Shown piece after piece: positions 18,241 through 26,625 of a stretch of 64,000 bases of DNA. The stretch comes from Bifidobacterium sp. ESL0732 (GTDB taxonomy: Bacteria > Actinomycetota > Actinomycetes > Actinomycetales > Bifidobacteriaceae): positions 2,170,001 to 2,234,000 of the forward strand of contig NZ_CP113920.1 in NCBI RefSeq assembly GCF_029395535.1. Direction: 5' to 3'. The notes under the pieces were generated by a model that had not been told where the DNA came from, ran no database searches, and was given only the letters and a program-made list of their open reading frames with translations. The translations under genes and the position numbers were made by a program. The stretch's first letter is position 1. Each line of letters begins with the position of its first letter.

Positions 18241-18404
18241 GGCCGGTTTCTGGCATCCAGACCCAAGTCTGCTAGAAACCGGCCAGTGACGACAGCTCAG
18301 AGACCCTTTTCTTGTATATCGACCTCGGAATGCAAGAAAAGGGTCGCTGACGACGGCCAAACGTCCGTTTTCTGGCATCTGCGACCGGCCATGCTAGAAA
18401 ACGG
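18241..18404 (+). repeat. three tandem related hairpins after the LacI gene
   Basis: Three stem-loops spaced 61-63 bases apart: 18241-18284 (GGCCGGTTTCT/AGAAACCGGCC), 18302-18345 (GACCCTTTTCTTG/CAAGAAAAGGGTC) and 18365-18404 (CCGTTTTCT/AGAAAACGG). Each stem has a TTTCT/AGAAA core and the units are joined by TGACGACxGC-like linkers. They look like a diverged tandem repeat that conserves pairing more than sequence. Possible roles are a multi-part terminator or a structured 3' UTR. Confidence 0.7.
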
Positions 18405-18510
18405 TCACTGAATATGGGCGAATGATGGATACCATTCCTGCAATTTATAGTAATTAGACAAATATTCAATATTAATTTAAATATATAATTTCTATTTACC
18501 TGAAAACGCC

Positions 18511-18555
18511 GGAAACGATTTACAAATTGACGTGAATCGATTCTCGTCCTATATT
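18511..18555 (+). promoter_or_regulatory. promoter with LacI-type operator for the sucrose permease
   Basis: TTGACG (18527-18532) and TATATT (18550-18555) are separated by 17 bases. The spacer contains the perfect palindrome GAATCGATTC (18534-18543), and GGAAACGATT lies just upstream (18511-18520). A repressor bound here would block RNA polymerase. Confidence 0.7.
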
Positions 18556-18657
18556 TTCTTGTAAGTTTCTTGCTTAAGGCAATGCCGCAAAAAATCGGCA
18601 AGAACGGAAGTAAGAAAGGTATCGCGCGGCAGCGGTGCCGAAAAGAAAGGTGACGAA

Positions 18658-20016
18658 ATGGCAATCAAAGGCGCCAAGACGTACCGGAACCCCTCGTATC
18701 TCGAGAGTTCATTCGGTATTTTCATGTTCTTCTGCTCGTGGGGCATCTGGTGGTCCTTCTTCTCACGGTGGCTTACCGACCCGACCAAGGGCCTGGGGAT
18801 GACCGCTCAGCAGCAGGGCACCATCTACTCCATCAACTCGGCGGTGACGCTGATCATCATGTTCGTCTACGGGGTTCTGCAAGACAATCTCGGCATCAAG
18901 CGCCGCCTGGTCATAGTGGTCTCCTGCATCGCGGCCTGCGTCGGCCCGTTTGCCCAGTTCATTTACACCCCGATGCTTAAAGCCGGCGGCACCACCCGCT
19001 TCATCGGCGTGCTCATCGGTTCCGTCGTCCTCTCCGCGGGCTTCATGGCCGGCTGCTCCCTCTTCGAGGCGCTGACCGAACGCTACAGTCGCCACTTCGG
19101 CTTCGAATACGGCCAGTCCCGCGCCTGGGGTTCTTTCGGTTACGCGGTCGTTGCGCTGATTGCAGGCCCGCTTTTCAACATCGACATGCGCCTGAACTTC
19201 TGGCTTGGTTCGCTCTTCGGCCTCGGCATGATCTGTGTCTACGCCTTCTGGCGTCCGGCAGAACAGAAAGAGGAGCTTAAGAAGGAAGCCGACCCGAACG
19301 CGCCGCGCACTAACCCGACCGTCAAGGAAATGGTCTCCGTGCTCGGCATGGGCTCGCTCTGGGCGCTGATCATCTTCATGTTCTTCACCAACACCTTCTA
19401 CACGGTCTTCGACCAGCAGATGTTCCCGAACTACTACACCAGCCTCTTCGCCACTACGGCCCAGGGCAATAACTGGTACTCCGTGCTCAACGCCGCCGAG
19501 GTGTTCTGCGAGTCCGCGATGATGGGCATCGTCCCGGTGATCATGGACCACATCGGCGTGCGCAACTCGCTGCTGCTCGGGGCTGTGGTGATGTGCCTGC
19601 GTATCGGCCTGTGCGGCGTCTTCCACGACCCGGTGATGATCTCCGTTGTCAAGATGTTCCACGCCATCGAAACCCCGCTCTTCAGCCTTCCCGCCTTCCG
19701 CTACTTCACGTTGCATTACGATACGAAGCTGTCCGCAACGCTCTACATGGTCGGCTTCCAGATCGCATCCCAGCTGGGCCAGGTCATCATGTCCAACCCG
19801 CTCGGCCTGCTGCGCGACCGCGTTGGCGCCCGTCCGACCTTCTTCATCATCTCCGGCATCGTCCTTCTCGCTTTGATCTACGGATACTTCGTGATCAAGA
19901 AGGATGATCAGCAGGTGGGCGGCGATCCGTTCATCCGCATTAAGGACCGTAAGGCTGCCGAGGCTCAGGGCGAGGCCATCCAGGCCGAAGCCGCCAACGA
20001 CCAGCTCCCTGCCTGA
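18658..20016 (+). CDS. cscB: MFS oligosaccharide:H+ symporter, probable sucrose permease
   Basis: 452 residues with about 12 transmembrane segments. The N-terminus (NPSYLESSFGIFMFFCSWGI) and FGLMGAxxDN-like loop (VYGVLQDNLGIKRRLV) place it in the LacY/CscB oligosaccharide:H+ symporter family of the cytoplasmic membrane. GAAAGG lies before the start. It sits between a LacI regulator and a GH32 fructosidase, so sucrose is the best guess for its substrate; short fructo-oligosaccharides are an alternative. A hairpin (20025-20058) separates it from the GH32 gene, so the two may be partly uncoupled. The symbol reflects family and context, not proof. Confidence 0.88.
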   Translation: MAIKGAKTYRNPSYLESSFGIFMFFCSWGIWWSFFSRWLTDPTKGLGMTAQQQGTIYSINSAVTLIIMFVYGVLQDNLGIKRRLVIVVSCIAACVGPFAQFIYTPMLKAGGTTRFIGVLIGSVVLSAGFMAGCSLFEALTERYSRHFGFEYGQSRAWGSFGYAVVALIAGPLFNIDMRLNFWLGSLFGLGMICVYAFWRPAEQKEELKKEADPNAPRTNPTVKEMVSVLGMGSLWALIIFMFFTNTFYTVFDQQMFPNYYTSLFATTAQGNNWYSVLNAAEVFCESAMMGIVPVIMDHIGVRNSLLLGAVVMCLRIGLCGVFHDPVMISVVKMFHAIETPLFSLPAFRYFTLHYDTKLSATLYMVGFQIASQLGQVIMSNPLGLLRDRVGARPTFFIISGIVLLALIYGYFVIKKDDQQVGGDPFIRIKDRKAAEAQGEAIQAEAANDQLPA

Positions 20017-20024
20017 TTGACAAA

Positions 20025-20058
20025 ACGGCACCGCGCCCATTTACCTGCGCGCGGTGCC
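20025..20058 (+). terminator. hairpin between permease and GH32 gene
   Basis: GGCACCGCGC/GCGCGGTGCC arms around a short loop, starting nine bases after the permease stop. No strong T run follows, so partial read-through into the GH32 gene is plausible. Confidence 0.65.
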
Positions 20059-20168
20059 TTCCACAAAATTTCATAGCGCCACAAGACCTCCGCACCCATC
20101 ATTAGGCGTGGGGGCCTTACGCAAATAAACAACAATTATTAATAACAGTTACGAGAAAGACATCAACG

Positions 20169-21716
20169 ATGACTACTGAATCTCCTGTTTACACCCCGAT
20201 CCGCGACCACGAAAAGGAACTCGCCAAGGCTGAGGCCGGCGTCGAAACGCTCGCCCTCGAGCGCGAGGACCGCTGGTACCCCAAGTTCCATATCGCTTCG
20301 AACGGCGGTTGGATCAACGACCCGAACGGCCTGTGCTACTACAAGGGCCGCTGGCACGTCTACTATCAGCTGCACCCCTACGGCACGCAGTGGGGCCCAA
20401 TGCACTGGGGCCACGTCTCCAGCGCGGACATGGTCTCCTGGCGCCGCGAGCCCATCGCCATGGCCCCCAGCCTTGAGCAGGAAAAAGACGGCGTCTTCTC
20501 CGGCTCGGCCGTGATCGATGACGACGGCAAACTCAAGTTCTATTACACCGGCCACCGCTGGACCAACGGGCGCGACGACGCCGACGGCCAGTGGCAGGTC
20601 CAGATGCTCGCCGAAGCCGAGGATGACGAGGCCACCAAGCTCAACAAACTCGGTATGGTCATCGACTGCCCGCGCGAACGCGTAGACTCGCACTTCCGCG
20701 ACCCGAAGGTCTGGAAGCAGGATGGTGTCTGGCATCTGATCCACGGGGTCTCCACCGCCGACCATCGCGGCCAGATCTGGGCCTACACCTCCAAAGACAT
20801 GGTCAATTGGGAATTCCAGAACGTGCTTTATGACGATCCGGACCCGGACGTCTTCATGCTCGAATGCCCCGATTTCTTCCCCCTGAAGGACAAGGACGGC
20901 AACACCAAGTGGGTTATCGTCTTCTCCGCTATGGGTTCGAAGGCCAAGGGCTACATGAACCGCAACGAGAACAACGCCGGCTACATGATCGGTACCTGGG
21001 AGCCGGGCGAGGCCTTCAAGCCCGAGACCGAATTCCGTCTGCTCGACGCCGGCGCGAACTATTACGCGCCCCAGTCATTCGAGGCCAACGGCCGCCGCAT
21101 CATGTACGGCTGGATGAGCCCGTTCAGCGAGAACGCGCCGATGCAGTCCGACGGCTGGTGCGGCCAGATGACCCTGCCGCGCGAATGCTTCCTCGGCGCC
21201 GACGGCGACCTGCACACCGTGCCGGTGCCCGAGATCGACAAGTTGCGCATCAACACGTTCGAGCATGTCGCCCGCCCCATCGAGGCCAACGAAGAGGCGC
21301 TCGTGGACGAGGACGCCGAGGCCGTGGAAATCGAGCTCAACATCAATCTGAAGAACACCACCGCCGAGCGCGCGGGTCTCAAGGTGCACGCCACCTCCGA
21401 CGGTTCTTATACCTACGTCGCCTATGACGCGCAGGCCGGAACGGTGGTCGTCGACCGTCAGGCCGCGGCCCGCGGCGATCGCGGCTATCGCGCCGCCAAG
21501 CTCACCGACGCCGAGCTGAACGCCGATGAACTCAAGCTGCACGTTTATGTCGATCGCGGTTCCGTCGAGGTCTACGTCAACGACGGGCTTCACGTGCTGA
21601 GCTCTTACAGCTACCCGTCGGAGGGCAAGCGCGCAGTGAAGCTTTCCGCCGAGTCGGGCGTCCTCGCCGTCGACAAGCTCACTGTCCACGACATCAAGAG
21701 CATCGGCCTGGAGTAG
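20169..21716 (+). CDS. cscA: GH32 beta-fructofuranosidase (sucrose hydrolase)
   Basis: 515 residues; five-bladed propeller followed by the family's beta-sandwich (from about residue 370). Catalytic motifs are complete: nucleophile Asp51 in WINDPNG, Asp178 in RDPKVW and acid/base Glu232 in ECPDFF. There is no signal peptide, so it acts in the cytoplasm on sugar brought in by the adjacent permease. The sandwich region ends with VDRGSVEVYVNDGLHVLSS-like sequence typical of GH32. Sucrose, short fructo-oligosaccharides or sucrose-6-phosphate are possible; with a proton symporter rather than a PTS, unphosphorylated sucrose is favoured. Codon use is strongly GC-biased, as in a well-expressed gene. 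Confidence 0.92.
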   Translation: MTTESPVYTPIRDHEKELAKAEAGVETLALEREDRWYPKFHIASNGGWINDPNGLCYYKGRWHVYYQLHPYGTQWGPMHWGHVSSADMVSWRREPIAMAPSLEQEKDGVFSGSAVIDDDGKLKFYYTGHRWTNGRDDADGQWQVQMLAEAEDDEATKLNKLGMVIDCPRERVDSHFRDPKVWKQDGVWHLIHGVSTADHRGQIWAYTSKDMVNWEFQNVLYDDPDPDVFMLECPDFFPLKDKDGNTKWVIVFSAMGSKAKGYMNRNENNAGYMIGTWEPGEAFKPETEFRLLDAGANYYAPQSFEANGRRIMYGWMSPFSENAPMQSDGWCGQMTLPRECFLGADGDLHTVPVPEIDKLRINTFEHVARPIEANEEALVDEDAEAVEIELNINLKNTTAERAGLKVHATSDGSYTYVAYDAQAGTVVVDRQAAARGDRGYRAAKLTDAELNADELKLHVYVDRGSVEVYVNDGLHVLSSYSYPSEGKRAVKLSAESGVLAVDKLTVHDIKSIGLE

Positions 21717-21746
21717 TCGCCACCGATAGCCAAAATCCCATATAAT

Positions 21747-21789
21747 ATTGAGCCTGTCATCGACAACTCACGTTGATGACAGGCTCAAT
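21747..21789 (+). terminator. terminator of the GH32 gene
   Basis: Perfect 15-bp stem (21747-21761 with 21775-21789) followed by TTATT. It starts 30 bases after the GH32 stop and faces the convergent ATPase gene, which it may also serve. Confidence 0.8.
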
Positions 21790-21861
21790 TTATTGGTTCG
21801 GACGGGTTTTACGATTCCATTTAACGACTATAAAAAACGTTATCAAACGCATCGCGCCAAC

Positions 21862-23043
21862 CTATACCACCAGATTCGGCAAATCCGCCACTTGCAGCAA
21901 TTTGCCGAATCTGGTGTCGACCGTCTGGTCGCCGCCATAGACGACGACGCGATGCTGCGTATCAAGCCCGAACTGGTCTCCCAACTCGTCCACAACCGCA
22001 AAAGCATGGGAATCAAAAACAGCTGACGCCTTGATTTCCACCGCGTAGCGAACCTTGCCGCCCTTTTCGATCAGCAGGTCGATTTCCTTACGTTTCGCAT
22101 CTCGCCAGAAGTAAAGCTGCGGCTTACGTCCCTGCGCAAAATACAGCTTCATCAGCTCGACAATCACAGCATTCTCAAACAACGAACCCCGATGATCGCT
22201 GAGCACAAACGCTTCCAGACTATCCAATCCCGCCAGGTACGCCGCCAGCCCAGTATCGTAAAAATAGAGCTTCGGCGTCTTGACCAGCCTCTTGCCAAAG
22301 TTGGTATGGTAAGGATAAAGCCGAAACACGATGAAGCTGGATTCGAGCAACGACAGCCATTCTTTGACCGTGCCAACGCTGACCCCACACGCCACGGCAA
22401 GCGCGTTGTAATTGAGCATCTCACCGCAACGTAGGGCACATTGCTGCAGAAACTTCGTAAAGTCACCGATTTTCCGCACGCCGAGTTCCGCGCGCACGTC
22501 GCGCTCGATATACGTGTCCGCATATCCTGAGAAATAAAGATTTCTGCTCACTTTATGTTCGACATCGCGGTCGAACAGCCTTGGGTAGCCACCTTGAAAC
22601 ACCCACTGATCCATACTTTCGGGAGCCACACCGCCCTGCCGGAGTTCCTGATAGGAAAGCGGAAGAAGGTGCAGGATGGCCGCGCGACCGGCCAATGATT
22701 GCGAAATGGATTTCAGAAGCAGAAAATTCTGAGAACCGGAAAAAATGAACTGCCCGGGCCGTTGCCTGCGTTCGTCCACCAAAACCTGCACATCGGAGAA
22801 CAGGTTGGGCACGCGCTGCACTTCATCGAAGATAACACGATCGTCGTAAAGCCCAAGAAACGCTTCGGGATCTTCCGCGGCAAGTTTCTGTGCTCTCGAA
22901 CTTTCCAAAGAGACGTACCGATAATCAGGGAACTCCTCACGCAACAGCGTCGTTTTGCCGCTTTGCCGAGCTCCCGTCAGCGTGACGAAGGGAAATTGCG
23001 ATACCGCATCGCGTATCGTATCCGTTATCGTACGAGGTATCAT
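21862..23043 (-). CDS. AAA ATPase with DUF4143 domain
   Basis: 393 residues. Walker A is GARQSGKTTLL (near residue 21) and Walker B is RVIFDEVQRV; a DUF4143 domain with a nuclease-like EIKAS strand follows (LYFWRDAKRKEIDLLIEKG...YAVEIKAS). The sensor-like FSGSQNFLLLKSISQSLAGR is also typical. This is a widespread family of stand-alone ATPases of unknown role, often accessory and variable between strains. GGGAG precedes the start. It has no obvious partner here. Confidence 0.9.
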   Translation of the reverse strand: MIPRTITDTIRDAVSQFPFVTLTGARQSGKTTLLREEFPDYRYVSLESSRAQKLAAEDPEAFLGLYDDRVIFDEVQRVPNLFSDVQVLVDERRQRPGQFIFSGSQNFLLLKSISQSLAGRAAILHLLPLSYQELRQGGVAPESMDQWVFQGGYPRLFDRDVEHKVSRNLYFSGYADTYIERDVRAELGVRKIGDFTKFLQQCALRCGEMLNYNALAVACGVSVGTVKEWLSLLESSFIVFRLYPYHTNFGKRLVKTPKLYFYDTGLAAYLAGLDSLEAFVLSDHRGSLFENAVIVELMKLYFAQGRKPQLYFWRDAKRKEIDLLIEKGGKVRYAVEIKASAVFDSHAFAVVDELGDQFGLDTQHRVVVYGGDQTVDTRFGKLLQVADLPNLVV

Positions 23044-23119
23044 AACAGCTCCCTTTCTTTCCTTTTCATTTTGCGCTCCGCAGCCTTTTGAAAGCTTGGA
23101 ATTCTGCCGAAATTTCTTT

Positions 23120-23251
23120 CTACTATAGGATTTTTACCTATTCTACCTTATGATTTTCACCAGTTCTACTATCGGATTTCACCAACGCTACCTTACGATT
23201 TCCACCAGCCCTACTATCGGATTTCACCATCACTACCTTACGATTTTCACC
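23120..23251. repeat. alternating 22/23-bp tandem repeat array
   Basis: Six copies starting at 23120, 23143, 23166, 23188, 23211 and 23233. Two alternating forms occur: CTACCTTAYGATTTTCACC and CTACTATCGGATTTCACC, giving a 45-base dimer period. Spacing is close to two DNA turns, so all copies face the same side of the helix. It is not a CRISPR array: there are no unique spacers and no cas genes. Confidence 0.8.
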
Positions 23252-23381
23252 GGCTTGCATTATTGAACAGGCATTGAACCAGCATTGAACAGGCACGAAA
23301 CCGACAACCGACGCTCGTCTCTGTTAGCTACATCACAGCTTTGGCCCGCGTGCCGTAAGGCGAAGCCACGGGCGACCTATT

Positions 23382-23425
23382 ACTATATATAGCGGTATCG
23401 CATTGCCCAATCACTAGATGTAGTG
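23382..23425 (+). promoter_or_regulatory. paired NrdR-like boxes upstream of nrdF
   Basis: ACTATATATAG (23382-23392) and ACTAGATGTAGTG (23413-23425) resemble the NrdR box and start exactly 31 bases apart, the usual three-turn spacing for this repressor. The gap to the nrdF start is 148 bases. Confidence 0.6.
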
Positions 23426-23573
23426 TTGCCGGTGTTGGGAACCGACCGCTCAATGTCAACGGAATACGGGAGAATGAACCCTCCCAGACGTATTCGCGAG
23501 CGGCGGCCCCAGACGCAACGCGAATACCGCGAAACTTTAACAATACAGAACGGCACGAAAAGAAGGAACACTC

Positions 23574-24626
23574 ATGACAAACGAGGTCAAACTCGCCGAT
23601 GACAAGATGATGGCCGATTCGCTGACACCTCCGCAGTGGTCGACGGCCTTCGCCAAGGGCGCGGACCCCAAGTCCATGCGCATCCGCCCCGTCAACTGGA
23701 ACAACATCCAAGACGACAAGGACCTCGAGGTGTGGAACCGCCTCATCGCCAACTTCTGGCTGCCTGAGAAGGTGCCGCTCTCCAACGACATCCCCTCCTG
23801 GCGCAGCCTGACCGAACACGAACGCACCACTACGGTCCGCGTTTTCGCTGGCCTCACCACGCTGGACACCGAGCAGGCCACCGTCGGTGAACTCGTCCAG
23901 ATCCCGGACGCGCTCACGGAGCACGAGCAGGCCATCTACACCAACATCGCCTTCATGCAGTCGGTGCACGCCCGCTCCTACTCCTCCATCTTCTCCACCC
24001 TCTGCTCCTCCGAGCAGATCGACGAAGCCTACCGTTGGGCCGTGGGCAACGACCTCGTGCAGGAGCGCGTCCGCATCGTCATGGAGCAGTACCAGTCCGA
24101 GGACCCGCTCAAGCGCAAGGTCGCGGCGGTCATGCTCTCCTCGCTGCTGCTCTACGCGGGCTTCTACCTGCCGCTTTACTTCTCCAGCCGCGCCAAGCTG
24201 ATGAACACCGCGGACATGATCCGCCTCATCCTGCGCGACAAGGCCATCCACGGCTACTATTCCGGCTACAAGTACCAGCGCCACCTCGAGCACCGCACCG
24301 AGGCCGACCAGGAAATGCTCAAGAAGTACACCGACGATCTGCTCAACCAACTTTACGACCTCGAGGTCAAGTACTCCGACCAGGTCTACGAAGGCTTCGA
24401 CTTCATCGACGACGTGCAGGCATTCGTGCGCTACAACGCCAACAAGACGCTGATGAACCTCGGCTACGAGGCCAAGTTCAGCGCCGCCGAAACCAAGGTG
24501 AGCCCCGAGATCATCGCCGCGCTCAGCCCCTCGGCCGACGAGAACCACGACTTCTTCTCCGGTTCCGGCTCCTCCTACGTCATCGGCAACGCCGAGGCCA
24601 CCGACGACGAGGACTGGGACTTCTAG
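23574..24626 (+). CDS. nrdF: ribonucleotide reductase beta subunit, class Ie-like (QSK variant)
   Basis: 350 residues, NrdF fold, with the C-terminal DEDWDF tail that binds NrdE. Aligning by motif to class Ib NrdF, the six metal-ligand positions here are Asp98 (LDTEQ), Gln129 (FMQSVH), His132, Ser189 (VMLSSLLLYAGF), Lys223 (RDKAIHGYY) and His226. The radical Tyr is 136 (HARSY). All inter-ligand distances equal those of Salmonella NrdF (31, 3, 57, 34, 3), so this is a true substitution of three glutamates. Q/S/K at these places defines one group of metal-free class Ie subunits, which use a DOPA radical made with NrdI. nrdE, nrdH and nrdI are not in the window. Fold certainty is high; class Ie is inferred from residues. 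Confidence 0.93.
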   Translation: MTNEVKLADDKMMADSLTPPQWSTAFAKGADPKSMRIRPVNWNNIQDDKDLEVWNRLIANFWLPEKVPLSNDIPSWRSLTEHERTTTVRVFAGLTTLDTEQATVGELVQIPDALTEHEQAIYTNIAFMQSVHARSYSSIFSTLCSSEQIDEAYRWAVGNDLVQERVRIVMEQYQSEDPLKRKVAAVMLSSLLLYAGFYLPLYFSSRAKLMNTADMIRLILRDKAIHGYYSGYKYQRHLEHRTEADQEMLKKYTDDLLNQLYDLEVKYSDQVYEGFDFIDDVQAFVRYNANKTLMNLGYEAKFSAAETKVSPEIIAALSPSADENHDFFSGSGSSYVIGNAEATDDEDWDF

Positions 24627-24643
24627 CCTTTAGCGAGCACAAC

Positions 24644-24717
24644 GCACAAGTCGCCGGATAGGTTTTAAGAAACGGCGGAATTCCGCCAATCCTGATGTCC
24701 TATCCGGCGACTTGTGC
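24644..24717. terminator. bidirectional terminator between nrdF and the DUF3021 gene
   Basis: A perfect 19-bp stem (24644-24662 with 24699-24717) encloses a small perfect palindrome GGCGGAATTCCGCC (24674-24687). It lies between convergent genes and can serve both. Confidence 0.8.
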
Positions 24718-24722
24718 GCTAT

Positions 24723-25349
24723 CTAGTGGCGATCGTTGAACCTCGCGGCTACGCCGCGGTTCATCTTCCACGCGAGGAACCGGTAGTAAGCCACCAAAAC
24801 CAGCCAGACCAACAGGTATATCACCACAAACGCGATGACAAAGTACGCAAACTGCTCGCTGAACACCACGGTCCACCCGTTGACGAGCACCCACCCGCTG
24901 AAGGCCGCGAAGGTGCATACACAGTGAATGGGTATCGCGATCAACAGCGAAACATCCACGTGGAACAGCAGAAAGTTGAGCAGGCCGACCACTATCTCCG
25001 GCCCCAACAACGTCATCATGCTCATTCTGTTGACAGGGATCCAATCAGGCACAATAAGTTCGAAAACCACCCACAACACCTCACCCACGGCAATGGCAAT
25101 GCACAGGTGGCGAAGAATCTGAGCCGGAATACTCTGCGAAGCATACTTGTACTCGACACCAAACAGCCGAGACTCCTGCCTTGCCGACACCCTCGGAACA
25201 GCTTTCATCGGAACATCCTCGCCTGCATGACGCGCTACACTTTCGGGTTTCAACGGACGCCCGGCCGCGGCTTGATTGGTGTCAGAACAACTCCCCGGAT
25301 CGACAGGGGGGCCTTGGGGCTCTAATCCTTCAACTTTGTTGGTATCCAC
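24723..25349 (-). CDS. DUF3021-family four-helix membrane protein
   Basis: 208 residues. The first 65 are polar and Pro-rich, likely cytoplasmic. Four hydrophobic segments follow (about 85-103, 113-132, 140-157 and 170-192), as in DUF3021 proteins. These are the usual membrane partners of LytTR-domain regulators and here the LytTR gene ends only three bases upstream, so the pair is an operon. The membrane protein is thought to modulate its LytTR partner, often controlling an ABC-2 exporter; remnants of one lie just upstream. The polar extension is longer than in typical members. Confidence 0.75.
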   Translation of the reverse strand: MDTNKVEGLEPQGPPVDPGSCSDTNQAAAGRPLKPESVARHAGEDVPMKAVPRVSARQESRLFGVEYKYASQSIPAQILRHLCIAIAVGEVLWVVFELIVPDWIPVNRMSMMTLLGPEIVVGLLNFLLFHVDVSLLIAIPIHCVCTFAAFSGWVLVNGWTVVFSEQFAYFVIAFVVIYLLVWLVLVAYYRFLAWKMNRGVAARFNDRH

Positions 25350-25352
25350 AAT

Positions 25353-25835
25353 TTATACTCCTATTGCCTGGCGAAGAGCGCCGACGTAACGGCGGCTCAC
25401 GGTCTCCTGAACCCCACCTGCAAGGCTGGCGGTCATATTGCCGGAATAACTTGCTTCCAACGACTGCAGATGGTTGATGTTGATGGCGGCCTGTTTGGAG
25501 ACCCTGATGAACGTCGGGGGCAGCAGGCTGAGCACATGCACCAGCGTGTCCGCCGTCGCGACGACCCGCGTGCCGACCCTACCGTCGAGCATCGCATGCG
25601 TGAGTATGGTGATAAGCACCATGCTGCCCTGCACCTCTAACGAAACGATATCGGACTGACGCACCAATTGCAGCCCGGTCTCCGTAGTAATCGGGATGGA
25701 ACCAATACGCCGCCCACCCAGAGCCTGGATGCTTTTCAGAACCTGCTGAGCCTCTTCGTCGAGCTCCTGCGCTTCAACAAGGACCTTCACCTGCCCCGGC
25801 GGCAAGACCGGATTAGCCTGAAACGTAACGTCCAT
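25353..25835 (-). CDS. LytTR-domain transcriptional regulator
   Basis: 160 residues from the ATG at 25835; a GTG 15 bases upstream is an alternative and neither has a strong ribosome-binding site. The N-terminal 50 residues are a short strand-rich region without a receiver domain. The LytTR DNA-binding domain fills the rest: IPITTETGLQLVRQSDIVSL, the LLPPTFIRVSKQAAININHL motif and RRYVGALRQA. It is stand-alone, so input must come from its partner, the DUF3021 membrane protein directly downstream. Its target may have been the ABC-2 transporter that is now decayed upstream. Confidence 0.85.
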   Translation of the reverse strand: MDVTFQANPVLPPGQVKVLVEAQELDEEAQQVLKSIQALGGRRIGSIPITTETGLQLVRQSDIVSLEVQGSMVLITILTHAMLDGRVGTRVVATADTLVHVLSLLPPTFIRVSKQAAININHLQSLEASYSGNMTASLAGGVQETVSRRYVGALRQAIGV

Positions 25836-26034
25836 GCGCACTCGCACCACTCTCTACAGTCCATAACGCAGCATGAACGCGCTCAATTCACAGCAGCGCC
25901 ACGGCAATCGCTTTCGCACCACAATGGTCATCATATTCAGCTACGCAATCTCTCCTTTCAGCATACAATTCATAATCACGAAATCAAGCTTGACAACGCA
26001 ATATCTTTTCAAACAAGCCGCCTGACTCAAGCCA

Positions 26035-26570
26035 AGACGGTACCGAGGCCGCGAATCCGCCGGGTTTGACGCACGATGCCATTGGTGCGCAACGCCAGCA
26101 GCATGACAAACGCGAGCGTCAGTACGGCCATCGCCATGTTCTGCGCGGGCCCAAGAGCATGGACGAGTCAAACCAGGCACTGCGGACGCCCGGACTTCTT
26201 TTGAACAAATCGTCCTCATAGTCGACGTCCACCGCGATCTTGAACGTCAGGGAGACTTACTGGTTCTCGAACAAGTGGCGTATTGCCGATGAAATGTAGA
26301 GCAGCAGCGTGCATTGGCAATATGTAATAACAGAGGCGGCATGATGCCAACCGACACATAGGCCCCGGTAAAAAACCCAGCCGTCGTGCCCAAGGCCGTA
26401 ATCACAGAATCGGCACGCCGATGCACATCAGACGCAGCACCCCGTATGCAAACAGAGCGCCCAGCACCTAAAGGAACACCCGGCCGCGGCGGCACAGGAA
26501 GTCGGCAATATTACGAGATATTACGAGATATCAAGTCAAACAACGATACTGCCTTCTCATCAAAAATCCA
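26035..26570 (-). pseudogene. decayed ABC-2 type permease
   Basis: Read on the minus strand across three frames, fragments line up with an ABC-2 permease: SRNIADFLCRRGRVFL, then VLGALFAYGVLRLMCIGVPIL, then ALGTTAGFFTGAYVSVGIMP in another frame, then MHAAALHFIGN, then VDVDYEDDLFKRSPGV and a final MAMAVLTLAFVMLLALRTNG ending RIRGLGTVLA. Several frameshifts and stop codons separate them, and no ATPase gene remains. Family assignment rests on pattern memory only. The LytTR-DUF3021 pair downstream would fit as its former regulator. Confidence 0.5.
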
Positions 26571-26625
26571 GAAACTTGGAGCGAGTCTGGGCCGAATCGT
26601 CAAAGACCCCGGCCCGCTCCTCAGC

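Larger units (their letters stand above)
23044..23573. other. 530-base regulatory gap upstream of nrdF
   Basis: No gene is seen. It contains the six-copy 22/23-bp repeat array (23120-23251), a doubled ATTGAACAGGC motif (about 23264-23296) and two NrdR-like boxes (23382-23425). The rest presumably holds the nrdF promoter. Confidence 0.6.

Noticed and set aside
18763..20040. 425-codon minus-strand reading frame
   Set aside because: It is a GC-driven shadow of the LacY-type permease, with a His/Asp/Gly-biased composition and no domain.
23120..23251. Possible CRISPR array
   Set aside because: Repeats are only 18-19 bases with 3-4-base gaps, no unique spacers, no cas genes. The GTGCAC array at 46021 fails for the same reasons.
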